Source: Phoronis australis
Lineage: Eukaryota; Phoronida; Phoronidae
Direction of reading: 5' to 3'
NCBI GenBank assembly: GCA_002633005.1
Contig: NMRA01000546.1
Coordinates: 116,106-180,105, forward strand
Length of the DNA stretch: 64,000 nt
Part shown: positions 33,291 through 44,714 of the stretch, piece after piece
How the letters are laid out: each line of letters opens with the position of its first letter
Numbering within the stretch: the stretch's first letter is position 1
The notes under the pieces: model-generated
The model's input: the letters and a program-made list of their open reading frames with translations, nothing else
Database searches by the model: none
Told to the model about the DNA's origin: nothing
Position numbers and translations under genes: made by a program

Positions 33291-36200
33291 ACGCCTCACT
33301 GAAACAGATGATATTTACAACTTTGAAACTGTCGTGCAGTGACTGTAGTAAATGCTTCTTTGGTGTTGATGAACCTTGAAATCGAAAATTAAAAAATAGA
33401 TCACGTGCACATCTCATATTACATGACTTAGCGACGCTTTGGTTGTCAGAAATCATCCATTTTAAGTCCCAAAGTGCGTCCATGTCGACAGCTAAAAGGT
33501 GACGAGATGCGGTTCAAGTTATAGAGCGGACTTAACGTCGCCATGTGAGTTTGCTGGAGCGACGACGGAGGATCAGCGTTCTATTCTACACTCCATCAGA
33601 TTTCAGAAAATCATATTTGCCAATTATGTTTCCTTAAGCTATGTGACATATAACGACGAAAGTTGCATTTTCGTGTTTGCACGGGTGCTTTTTCGAGAAA
33701 ATCTTTGTTGGCATGCGTTTAAAATTTAACATAATATTTTAATGTTTTAACAAAACTTAACAGGTGGTGAGCCAATTTTTGATACGACTTCATTAAACAA
33801 TGAACATTGTGAAACTTAAACATTTATTGGGTCAGAGAGTATCCGCTGTACGTGGATGAAGCTCTGAGAACTATAAGTACTTCAAGTAGGTGGATATTTA
33901 TATTTTAGGGAATAAATGCTAAAACAAGTTTCTACCATAAGCAGTGAAGGGCCTTGTCGTCATTCTTTGCTTTCCGGTGTGTTTCATGTCAGTGTCAGAC
34001 TTGATAAGCATTTGTGAAAACAGAATTTCCCTCTGCCATGTGTATTCACTCGCTAAATAATCGCTGACGCATTACTGATTACATTTTACAAATTTCACAC
34101 TACAGGCAAATGGAATATTATGTACTATGCACTAATGGAGGCAGATCTTTGGCGATTGGTAAATTGTGAAAAATTGCAAGCAAGTTTGGTGTCTTATAAT
34201 TCTTCCCACAGCTTCCAAATTAAAGACGAAACCGAAAGTAACACCCTACTATTTTTGTATTAAGTGTCACAACGCACTGTCGATACTCTTGAGCTACGAG
34301 TCCCGGAAAGTACATGTAAACGTGTATAAAATATTTCCTCTGTCCATTCATAAAATTGCTTGTGGGTACAGTCCGCATGTCCAAACCACCTTTTCTGTCT
34401 GTTGTCTCTTAATTCACACCAACACATGGCTCATCTGTTACATGTATATACGCAACTTCCAGCTCCACCTATTGGTGGAAGCTGAACTATATGATATGTG
34501 TACGTGACGGTGTTTCCTGGTTGTAAATTGATCTGAAATGGTTTATTTCATTACCGTCAAATATCATCTAAATAATGCCGAGAACGTCTAGATTAAGACC
34601 CGTTAGAATGCTCAGCTGTACAGATGTAAAGCAAATCCATGGAGTCAAAATATAATAAAGCAATTGAAAACAATTCCTACGTAGGGAACTGTCAGTAAGC
34701 TTCGTCCTTGTAGCGTTCACCAGCCTTGGCACACAGGTGCAAAGCCCTTTAGGCGCTATCATTAGTTTTTATCACATTAGTGATAGATGCAACAAGTAGT
34801 TTCTTTCAAGATTCAAACCTTTGCTTAAATACTGAATGTCCAAGGCCCTTGAAGTCAATTGATGTACTGTTTTTGTGTTATAATTAGGCTTCAAAATATT
34901 GTATTTAATGACTATTATGTTTGCTAAAATGCGTTTGTTTGCGTGATTTGAGTTTTATGGTATTTATGATAGAGCTACTGGATTTAGTCCACATTTGAAT
35001 TTTTTTTGTAAACGACATGAAATTTGGTATTACTCCTATACGCAATTGACGAATTGTTTAGAACTTGGAAAAGAGAGTTTGTAAATATGTAATCCATTAA
35101 ATTTCTCTTCCTGTGCATGTATGTTTGTCTATGCGAAGTGTGAGTGGCAAAGGTCACACTGTCAATTATTTTGCTACTTAAGTAAACTAGTCATTTATTT
35201 TTTATGAATTAAAGGACAATATGACATATAGAGTTTTATTTGTAGTAAGGAATACTTGTAGTACGATGTTACATGTATTTCTGTTGAAACTGATCAGTGA
35301 GGGTCTTCAGTGTTTTATGAGCAGTGTCACATCTAATTCTATAGGGTTTATTATATCGATGACTACTAACCGTGGCTGCGGAATTAAGTCAGCGAACTGA
35401 GAGTATGCAGGGACTTTTGTTGCTATTGAAATATTCATTTGGGATAATACTCAACTTACTCTTTGGCTTTCCTGGAATCATTAGAGCACAGTTGCAATAA
35501 ATTAATAAAGCAAACTGGCGTTAAAGGAAAATCCAGAGTTCTCTGGTCCAAGATGCTTTTGAATAAATCATTGACGCTAAAAGAGACCCTCTTTCTAAGT
35601 TGAGTTCATTTATTTGTCACATTTCTCAGAGTATTTTTAAAAATAAATCTGGATGTTTCTTACAATTTATATGGGAAGGAAAGGACTGCTCTAATACAGG
35701 TTTATAGTAAAGTTCGGTGGAAAGTGGACCGCTTTGACTCACTTGTTAAACAATTTCAGACACTTTGAACTCATTCTTCTACATCTAGTATTCCTATATG
35801 CAGGATGGTGGATATTTTTTTTACTTTCTCCTTTACACCTGAGCCTGAGGAACACTATCATTCATGTCAGCGATATTTTGATGATGACTTCTTGACTTGT
35901 TCTTAATTAGAATGTGTTGCCCGGTGAGTGTGGACCCCTGTTCTCTCCGCGTGCGCGGGATACTGAAGCATTTTGAACGTTTAATTACAAAAAACTTACT
36001 TTGAGTAAAATGATCTTTCCATACATGTAAGGGACCTTATTTTTATAGAACAAAACAATAACTGGGTCATCGTCTTTGTGTAGCTACAAGTTTGCCGACA
36101 CTAGTTGACAGTGGAGTACCTTGTGACAATCCTTTGACATATATTTCGGCGATAAGGAGTCTTGGTGTATTCCTGATTTCCCATTTAATTCGTAACCTTC

Positions 36201-36519
36201 AAGGCTAGTCACTGAGTCATTGAAAGCAAGCATCGACTAAAGAAATTCGAAGTCACGCTAAGCTAAAAATCAACCGTTAAGTATGCTACAGAAGGTTCCT
36301 TGTAGCCATAACATAAGCGTGACACATGGCTGTGTAAAAATCCAAAAAAATATTCACCTGTCACGCGGCACTGTTATTGCAAGGGAAATGAAATATTGAG
36401 GGAGAAGCGTGGGCTATTAATGTCTAAGATATGGCTTTCGGTGTCTTGAAAATGTTTACTCTGGGTAAAAACATCGGCCAGTTACATAACCCTTATAATA
36501 ACATGCGTGGTTAAACATA

Positions 36520-37275
36520 TGAGCTAGAGCGCCCACAAGATATTGAAATAGTTCAAAATAAATTTTGTAAATTGTTGTTGGGACTAGGACAGCATTCTCA
36601 AACGCTGCAGTGAGGGGAGAGCTTGGTAGAGTGACAATGAAGGTACATATGATATTTAGAATTGTTAAAGACTAGTTAAAGATTATCAAATTGCCAAGCC
36701 ATTGTTATATTAGTGTGTGCTATAAAGTGCAATGCGACATGGCTCAGCAAATTATGTGTTGCTGGGCTCTATTTGAATGTTAAACGATTGTCATTTGGTG
36801 ATGGTTTGGAGTTATTTGAATACAGTAATATGTAGGTACTGCTGCCTCATTTGTACGCGTAAGTGAAGTTCAACAGTGATGCTTTGATACTGACATCCAC
36901 GATTGGAGAGACAATACTATTTTCTCAACCGCTAGATATTTATAAAATAGTTAAGTGGAATTTTATAGTAGGAAATGCATAACATGTCTAAAAAATAGTT
37001 TTACAGAGTGCCCTCTCAAGATTTAGATGCTCACCGCATTCTTTAATCATCCTTTTGGGAAGGTTTATTGGACTTGATAGAGAGGAGAAGATATGTCCCA
37101 GCTGTGACAGTGAGAAAGTGTAACCAGAATTACACCTTCTTCTTGAATGTAAATTACACTCTCAACTAAGTATGATGTTCTTACTAAGATACCATAAGGT
37201 GGACAAGATAGTGTTCACAATTTTTTTACAGACTCATGATTTAACTATCCTAAGAAATGTTGCTGGATATTTAAA
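36520..37275 (+). pseudogene. LINE protein C-terminal region, fossil 2 (extends to the 3' end)
   Basis: IEIVQNKFCKLLLGLGQHS opens at about 36550, followed by decayed AVRGELGR and CWAL strings. From 37025 a better frame reads RFRCSPHSLI, GRFIGLDREEKICPSCDSEK, one stop, then PELHLLLECKLHSQLS and LRNVAGYL. The CPxC...H....C arrangement (Cys near 37095 and 37104, His near 37133, Cys near 37148) is the zinc-knuckle-like tail ending CR1/L2-type LINE proteins. It ends one base before R1 copy B. Several stops and shifts make it non-functional. Confidence 0.85.
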
Positions 37276-40200
37276 TACTAGTCCACGACAGCACCAGCCA
37301 ACCAGCGGCAAGGTGGGGGTCAGCCGATTTTCACCAAATTTGGCACATGGGTAGTCCTATGGGATCTACTGTATAAACAGCGGTAAAATATTTTCTCAAA
37401 ATATTGCGTTTTTCTAAAGTTATAGGCTCAAACACATTTTACGGCTTCGCAGCCATGTTTTCACGGTATATAAACTGTTCAGTTTTAACTGTTCATATTT
37501 TTCCTTGAATGAAAGCTATTGGTTTATTATTCACTTGGCATTGTTGAGTGGTGCCTATAGATTGTTACACAGATGTCTTGAAACACGATTCCGATTTACC
37601 ACCCTCATTTAGTAGTTTTACTACACTGCCCCCGTTATGCCATTTTGAGGCTGTGTTCAGTACACTGCTGTACCAAATCTGCCCCCGCTGCTATGAGAAT
37701 GAATTTTAGCCAAAATGTTGACAAAACATGTTACTTTTATTGTATCAAATAAAAACTTTGTCAGCCAGTTTATTAGTTATACATTTTGGCACCTCAAACG
37801 TACTAAAATGAGAAATTTTCATATGTCTGAGATCGATGCCTGAGCACCGTAAAATCTGATTGTCCTTCATGTTTTTCGATATTTTGCACTAAGTTAGTTC
37901 CTCCTGAATGTTTTGAACGTTTTACTACTTACCACTTAGGCTATAGTACCCCTAAATACCATACATGGCTCCATTTTGTAAAAAGCCGATAATGACCTCC
38001 AAAGTGAACGGAGTTAGACATGAACTCGACAAATGATTTACAGTTGTTATACCTTGCAATTTCCTCATGGGTATTTCTTCACACATGTTCAAGTCAGACT
38101 TTCTGTTGATCAAATGTTCATGCAATGCATTTTAATATCAAATTAATGATAAGTTTGGTGGCATGACCGCAGTTTTTCCCACGACTTAAAACAAAAGACC
38201 GCAGAAATTTTCCTGGCGAAATACCGGGTTTGCAGTTCTCTAAAAGCATTCTAATGACAAGACAAACTCCACCACTGTCGCCGCATGTTTTTCGTCCATC
38301 GGTCCTATCATTGTTTTCCTTTATTGTGTCATTGTTGGATATAACAACACAGGTCGCATGGATATAGAACCTTGCGTACATCAGACCGTTGCCGATAAGT
38401 GCTCGTCATTATATCTTTATTATAACAACATGAACAATGAAGATGCTTATCTATTATTCTCTTTGCGACCAGGTTTCCCGTGGATGACCACAGAAGAGAA
38501 ATCCCAAAATATACACAAACAATGACCACGCACCTTAGTAACTATTACCGCGCACACGAATCCTTTCCGTGGAACCAAAACACCAACATTTTTGTATCGA
38601 TGTATTGTGTTGTATTGCTCATGGTACGGGCTCAGACTCCGTTGTATTAAGATTCCAATCCCCAACCCTGTAGTATGTAATTTGAGTAAAATTTCTAGAC
38701 AATGCAGGTTAATGGATTTATTTACACATCTAAAAAATAAAACAATGTTTGACAATTTTATTCATTGTCTTATTTGAAAATTGCCTACCTCACTGACAAG
38801 TCAGCTAAGTTGAAAATATTCCTTGTGAAAAATATAAAATACCAACCAGAGACTTGTGTACTACAAAATATGTTTTCGTAATGCAATGCAAAAACAAATG
38901 TACAGTTGAAAGTGCAAATGTTACAACTCCAATAAAAAAATTGCCTTCTAGATCTTTTCAACGCTCCAATTGCTACAGGACAGAGTCAACCACAAAAAGC
39001 CCATAAAATCAGGGAATTACATTTAAGGTGATGTAGTCTCACTGCGAAAAAAATGATTTCGCAATAACGCTGACAACACTGGAAATCTCTTCTTCACAAA
39101 CTTGAGGTAGCTGTATTTACCACACCAATGTTCTTATCAGCATTTTACAATGAAATGGTCATGAAAAAATACTTTTGCAACATGGTTTACATTACAATTG
39201 CCCTACGATTACAGTTGTACATGCATACTAGACCAGTAACAAAAATACCCATGGGAACTACAAAATGGCCAATTCGCCAAAAAACATGGAGCCACCAGAG
39301 CTAATGTGCCAATACTTTTCAGTACTGCAACAAAACATTATTTGAAGTGGACATAAACTCGCATAAAATCACATAAAACAACTTTTGATTTAGACATTTT
39401 ACCATCACGAAATAGGTATTACTTCCAGGTCACTTTTGAGCAATTTCAGAACTTTGAAAGATCTGGCAATATGCAATTGCTAGAGACCAGTCTAATAGTG
39501 TGTGATTTTATACAGACAGCATGGTCTCAAGGAATAGCAAACTGTCAATTCGCTACAATTCCAGAAATCACTTCCAATCTGGATAAGGAACAAACTGAGC
39601 AAAGTTTATAGAGATAAATGGTCTAAATCAAAACTTAATACATCATGGACAGGTTTTCAACTCGGGTAGAAAGATAAGTTAGCAAAACTAGCCTAACAGC
39701 AACAGGGGCTCAAATTTCAGCAATATATACCCATTCAAAAACAAAAATCTATAATGGTAAATAAAATGCGGAAACATAAATTCCGATCAATTACGCATCT
39801 TCAAGGAAAAGGAACAGTACAGTGGTCAGAAATCATCTAAATGTGATGGCCACACTGAGAAATCCTGTCAGAACAAAAAATCGAGTGGCTAAACAAAATA
39901 AACAATGTACCATTACCATGTGGCCCAGGATCATGATCCGTGCCAGTCTAGGTAAATTTTAGATTTGTGTTGTTCACAGAAGCAGTTCTGGTGCAAACAA
40001 AGCTTGCGACGACACACAAGCCTACTTCCCTACACAGCTGTGCTGACACTGGATTTAGCAGATCAGCCAGAGTATTTACAGGTCCAGCCACTGTACTGTT
40101 TCCTCCCTTGGAATTTTTACAATGCTACATCCTTGGCAATCGCAGATCGCCTCTTTCAATGCATACTCCACTTTCTCTGTCCCAGTTTCCCCACATTTGC

Positions 40201-40862
40201 TGAGAGTGGCATATCCCAACAAATTACTTTGGACCTGTTGTGATATAAGCCAGTAATCTTTGGCAAATACTTTTTCCCCGACTCGTTCCTCAAGCTACAA
40301 TTTGACATATCTTCTGGGAGTAGACTTTTCGGCCTCTCTCTAGACCCCTCACTTAGTTGTTCTTGCTGGTTGTGAAGTTTTCCATACCCAAACTTTACTA
40401 ATAATCGGAAGGTCTCCAACTTCAGCAGAAGCCACTTCTTCGGCATAAGCCTTTCCTGATTCCTAAAATTGTATTAATGAAAAAATTAAGCACATTAAAT
40501 TTAATGTGGCCATTTCGGCTCAGAAAATATGAATACCAAGCTAAAGTGAAGGCACCAATATTCTTGACGGCTTTGGCATGTTGAATTAACTTAATAATCG
40601 CAGAAGTTCATTGGCAGATATAACATACTCCCTAATCTTTAAAAGTAGTTCATGGGCAGAAGTCATGTTACACATTTGGTGGTTGTTATGAAAAGTTATG
40701 ATGACTACCTATTTTCTATGCCAATGTATACATGTAGTTGCATAAACATCAACACATTTGAATAAGATATGATTGAGCAATAAGGCCCAAGTCATAAGCA
40801 ATCACGGTGTGTCAATAAAAGTAATTTTGCATGAATGACGTGCTTCTAAATATTCCTCAGGG
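37276..40862 (-). repeat. Interspersed repeat R1, copy B (inverted relative to copy A)
   Basis: Reverse-complement match to 15073-19580: ACTAGTCCACGACAGCACCA (37277-37296) corresponds to the right end of copy A, and AATATTCCTC near 40850-40860 to its left end. Copy B has about 0.9 kb at 38267-39155 not found in A, which includes a repeat R2 segment, and lacks the TIR element of A. Copy A reads LPEDVSKK where B reads LPEDMSNC, and both read LRNESGKKYLPKITGL (B frame 40446-40156, minus strand). Confidence 0.8.
38280..38480 (+). repeat. Dispersed repeat family R2, copy 3, within R1 copy B
   Basis: CCTATCATTGTTTTCC, TTGTTGGATATAACAACACA, CCGATAAGTGCTCGTCATTA, ACATGAACAATGAAGATGC and TTTGCGACCAGG line up in order with 30530-30720. 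It accounts for part of the extra sequence of R1 copy B, so R2 is an independent element that inserted into R1. Confidence 0.65.
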
Positions 40863-41939
40863 TCTGACCCTGGAGTTTAGTGATTCCTACATGACCTCAC
40901 ACGAAGCAAGACGTTGAACCTTGACTTGACGTCTTTGGTCATTTTTCAGACCTCTAATCAGATTTCTCCTCTAGTGTGAAGTGGATGTACTCGGGGTCTT
41001 TGGCGACGCCAATATATCTCGAGTGTTGTAACGATGATTCGGGCAAGTGAATCTAATACGGTAGATTATGTAGCTCCTGCTGCACAGCTGTCTCCGAGGC
41101 AGACACTGAGACAGACTACTCAGGAGAACACGTTCCACCTCCACATCAGCTCCACTTACTCTAATAAGGTGCTCAAATGTCTCGTTCTTTTCCTTGTGCA
41201 TTTCCCAAGAGTTTCCAAAGCTGTTTCTCTCCGCAATTCGTAGAAATACAATGTACCACATTCGATGCGACTGGCAGTGCCAGATAAATAGATAAATTCG
41301 CAAACCCGCACTTTAGGTCAGCCATCATTCAACTAGCGCATTGTTAGCTATAGTTTGGTATTCAGACGAATTGCATGAACAAATTTAATATAATTTCATA
41401 TTTTAGTGGGAAATGCTAGTGTCCTTAGAATTAATTAAAACATTAAAACAAACAAATTCTTTAAATTGTTGTATTATACCACGGCATATTAATGCGTAGA
41501 AACGGCGCACAACTAGTGACTGGTTTAACATGACAAATGCACATACGCAGTCTGAAAAGAGTGAAATTCAGACACCTATTACCAAGCCTGCCTGAAGGGC
41601 TGAATAGGTTTTTATTGTATTAAAGTGAAGGTTATGAAGTCTTCTACATGTCCATGTTATTATTTTTAGTTTTCTCGCGGGGGCAGCTTCGCTAAAAGGG
41701 TACAACTTACTGCTGGTTTTTCACAAGAAGAAAATGTACCTCAACGGAAACAGTTCCAGTGTTACCATGGTAACCGATATTTCAGTGTCTGCGCCGTTTT
41801 TACTGACATTGGTCATGAACCTATCGTGTGATAACAAAATTGTTCAGAAACGATTCTGTTTGAAGCAGAAACTGGAGTAGAAAATTTGGTCAAAAATGAC
41901 TCATTTCACATCAAGAAATTGCCTCATTTTGCCCCCCAG
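40863..41939. other. No gene seen
   Basis: Overlapping frames on both strands at 40971-41303 (minus, 110 codons) and 41034-41243 (plus) have no recognised domain. No matched splice sites. Confidence 0.4.
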
Positions 41940-42115
41940 AACACTTCCCTTGTATCTCCTAAACCACCAAACTTTGTGGTGTCATACTTCACCCAATTTC
42001 TCTCATCCCTAATGTTTTTAATCAGACTAAACATGGATCTGGATGGTTGACCTCCCACCTTGCCGCTTGTTGGCTGCACAGTGGTCGGTGAATCCGTGGA
42101 CTGATACTTAATTGA
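41940..42115 (+). repeat. R1 terminal fragment, third copy
   Basis: GGTTGACCTCCCACCTTGCC, TTGGCTGCACAGTGGTCG and GTGGACTGATACTTAA match the right end of R1 copy A (GGTTGACCCCCAACTTGC then GTGGACTAGTACTTAA). The shared end in a third place shows that R1 has a defined terminus. How far left this copy extends is uncertain. Confidence 0.65.
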
Positions 42116-42124
42116 TCCAGATGA

Positions 42125-42200
42125 GGAGGCCGTGTGACCTAGTGGAATACATGTAGGTGCCAGCTTTTTTAGTCGAGGTCATGGGTTCATCGGGTCACAT
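42125..42200 (+). mobile_element. tRNA-like SINE head (degenerate)
   Basis: TGACCTAGTGG resembles an A box and GGTTCATCGGG a B box, with GTCGAGGTCATGGG before the latter as in tRNA-derived SINEs. It directly follows the R1 end. The spacing contains ACATGTAGG in place of normal D-arm sequence, so it is decayed. Confidence 0.5.
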
Positions 42201-43142
42201 GACGAAACTCTCGAATCAGGTTTCAAGCTCCCCAGCTCGGTTTTAGCTAAATATTAATTAAGCATAAAAACAGTCGCATGCGTTTATTGCAATGAGCTCA
42301 CATGCACGGCTTGCACACATCGCCTGCGTTAATTTTTATAAATAGTGCAAAGAAACGAAGAAATTAGTTCCTTGATATCAATTAAGTTTAGATTTGAAAA
42401 ATTCTATCCTCTATATATTATATATCTGTAATGTTGGCCAGAGGCCTGTTACATGAAATAAACCTACTAGATCTAGGGGACATTTCCTTGTAAAATGACT
42501 CCTTATTCAAAATGATTTTTCACTCTTTATTACGAATGCAACAATGTACACCAATAAGGATTCAAGCCATGTTAGCTGTAGAAAGTATTGAATCTGAGTA
42601 TCAAATATATTACAGATATTATAATATATGCAGATGAATGCATACATTTACACATACATTAGATATCGGTAGTGAAACGAGAATTTGTGTGTGTTGTACA
42701 CCGTTAACAAGTAAGTTTAAACGCTGTTAAGGATTTTAACTTAAGGTGTACAATTTAGGCATTTTGTCAAGCTATGTCAGTTTAGATAAAAAATGATTCG
42801 CTCATGATTTTGAAATTTAACAATCCATATTATTAGTGGATCTACGTTGTGTACGCTTATTGAGCTAAAAATCTTTAGGGAATTCTGGGTAAGCGTTGAG
42901 AATAGTGGAGTATTGTTGGAGAGTCTGGAGGAGCTCTGTACACTCAATTTACTGTGCAGTCAAAAATAAAGAATCTGCACCTTTACTTTTATAAGCCTTT
43001 AAAATGATAAAATGATAGCAGGGACGTTGAAAAAATCTGTGGGTAGAGGAACATCTGAAACAGTTTATTGACACGATAGTGCTGGTACATGTAAATATGC
43101 ACGTGCGGAGTGTAATCCATATTAACTTTTCATTGTTTTCAG
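42201..43142 (+). other. Intron-like AT-rich sequence upstream of the ankyrin exon
   Basis: No gene seen. The end has the expected acceptor features: ATTAAC as a possible branch site (about 43119) and the pyrimidine-rich TTTTCATTGTTTTCAG. Confidence 0.5.
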
Positions 43143-43232
43143 GTTAACGAAGTCATCGAATCTAGTGATTTTAATGCTATAAAGAGCTTAATAGAAAGTG
43201 GTTGGGACGTCAACAAAAGAGTGGACAGTTCG
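43143..43232 (+). CDS. Ankyrin-repeat exon (internal, 30 codons)
   Basis: The best-supported host coding sequence in the window. An acceptor TTTTCATTGTTTTCAG precedes it and the consensus donor GTAAGT follows at 43233. The 90-nt exon is open in phase 0 at both ends and contains IESSDFNAIKSLIESGWDVN, which fits helices and turn of an ankyrin repeat (S-D-x4-I-K-x-L-I-E-x-G-x-D-V-N). Ankyrin repeats mediate protein-protein contacts. The next exon should begin with the G-x-TPL part of a repeat, but none was found downstream on this strand. An upstream partner may be the exon at 24995-25018. The specific gene is not identifiable. Confidence 0.82.
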
Positions 43233-43300
43233 GTAAGTACACATGTAACTCTATGCATCAACAAAAGAGTGGGAAGGGGGGTAAGTACACATGTATGCAT
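43211..43300 (+). repeat. Tandem duplication of the exon end and its splice donor
   Basis: CAACAAAAGAGTGG, a short variable stretch, GGTAAGTACACATGTA and ATGCAT occur twice (43211-43258 and 43259-43300). The second copy carries an intact GTAAGT near 43281. The reading frame stays open from the exon through to the second donor. Confidence 0.9.
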
Positions 43301-44659
43301 ATTTGAACACCCCGATGTACTGAAAGGAACACTGGAAACGTTTTTGTGCAACCATTTAAAGTAAATGATTCTACTGTATGTTAAACATAATCATAGATAT
43401 GTGTCAGCGATGGTAATTTCAGATACACATGTACAGTTAGTCAATTTCATTAATTCGTGGCCTGTTGGGATCGTCGTAAACTTTCAAATTCTAACACAAA
43501 TCTTTGCTGTTGACTTTGACGTAAGAGGCCTTCACATCTGTGTCTTGAAATGGTAGGGCATTAACATAAAATTCCATTTCTCAATCTGATCACTGTTTGA
43601 AATTTGCGATCGCATGGAAAAGAAGTCTTAAATGTTCCTTTTGTACACCATCAGTTAGTGAAACAAATGATATTTGTGCTAAAGAGCCAATATGAATTTT
43701 ATAGCGACTATATCCCGCGTAAACATGAGACGACTTTATAATACATTGGTTGAATGCATTCCGTCTATTAAGAATACTCTATTCAGTCGCTACAAGGCTA
43801 ATACAAATGCTTACATGTACTTCAGGATTTTGTTCAACTTTTCAGAACAGAATTATTATCAGACATGTTTAGTGTGTAAAGAATTTGGTCTTGTTACATG
43901 TACAGGTATGTAGTTTTCATTAAAACTTTTGAATGATCAAATTTCCGGTCTTACGACTGTTAGTCGTGAAATGTATGGCACCAGGATTTCCAGTTCAGCT
44001 ATACATGTTTCAATGCTTTGAAATAGTTTGCTGTAACTACTCCGTCATCACCCGTCGTACAGTCACATATTTGTCAGCAAATTTGTATGCACAACACCAA
44101 GTACTTTTCCGAACATCCAGCTACATGTACATGTATCATGAGATTAGACACGTACACTGTGTATAGTTAGGTTAGTTTTGCCAATTTTATGAAGGGCACG
44201 GTAAAACCGTCTTGGTCAAATCAATAAAAGTTTTTGTCTCGTGAAGACGTTGTGAATTTTTGGATCGCATCCGCATTATTATCACTTGGGTATCCCAAAT
44301 TACTTCAATTGTAGTGAAACTCTTGACTTTGTGACGGAGCGCGTGGACAATGAGATACGCGATAATTTCTTCAATATAAGGTTTTAAAGAACTTCGAACT
44401 GTACACGTATTCATATGGCATCCTGTGTTTTTGTTGAAAGTTAACTTACTCTCAAATAAAGATAAAACACAATTAAAAGTTACTCATATAAAAGATGACC
44501 AAAGCTTTCCAAAAACACCTATTTTCCGTTCAAATTTGGAAGTTCAGATTTCTAAACGTCTAATTTCTAACATACAGATCCAAATCGCTATGCAGTTTTA
44601 GTGCGACTAGTGGTGCAGAAACACATCTCCATCTCCCAACTTATGGTCCAATTTAGAAT
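43301..44659. other. No gene seen; probable intron
   Basis: Short frames only (43692-43913, 43933-44166). TACATGTACATGTA occurs near 44122. Confidence 0.4.
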
Positions 44660-44714
44660 AAGTATTACCAGGAAGTCAGTAATACTAAGAAAGTAATGAC
44701 TGCCTGGTATTACC
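44660..44714. repeat. Short hairpin with ~22-bp imperfect stem
   Basis: AAGTATTACCAGGAAGTCAG on the left pairs with TGACTGCCTGGTATTACCTT on the right (44693-44714) with about four mismatches and a loop of about 10-12 bases. The size fits a small pre-microRNA-like hairpin, or a minute MITE. Confidence 0.6.

Larger units (their letters stand above)
33101..37275 (+). repeat. Tandem segmental duplication, copy 2
   Basis: Counterpart of 25402-31155. It carries a SINE at 33147-33290 that copy 1 lacks, single units where copy 1 has tandem arrays, and extra blocks at about 34050-34135 and 34850-35095. The ~1.8-kb block of copy 1 is absent: the sequence runs from GCGTGGTTAAACATAT directly into LINE sequence near 36520. 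The right end abuts R1 copy B. Confidence 0.85.
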
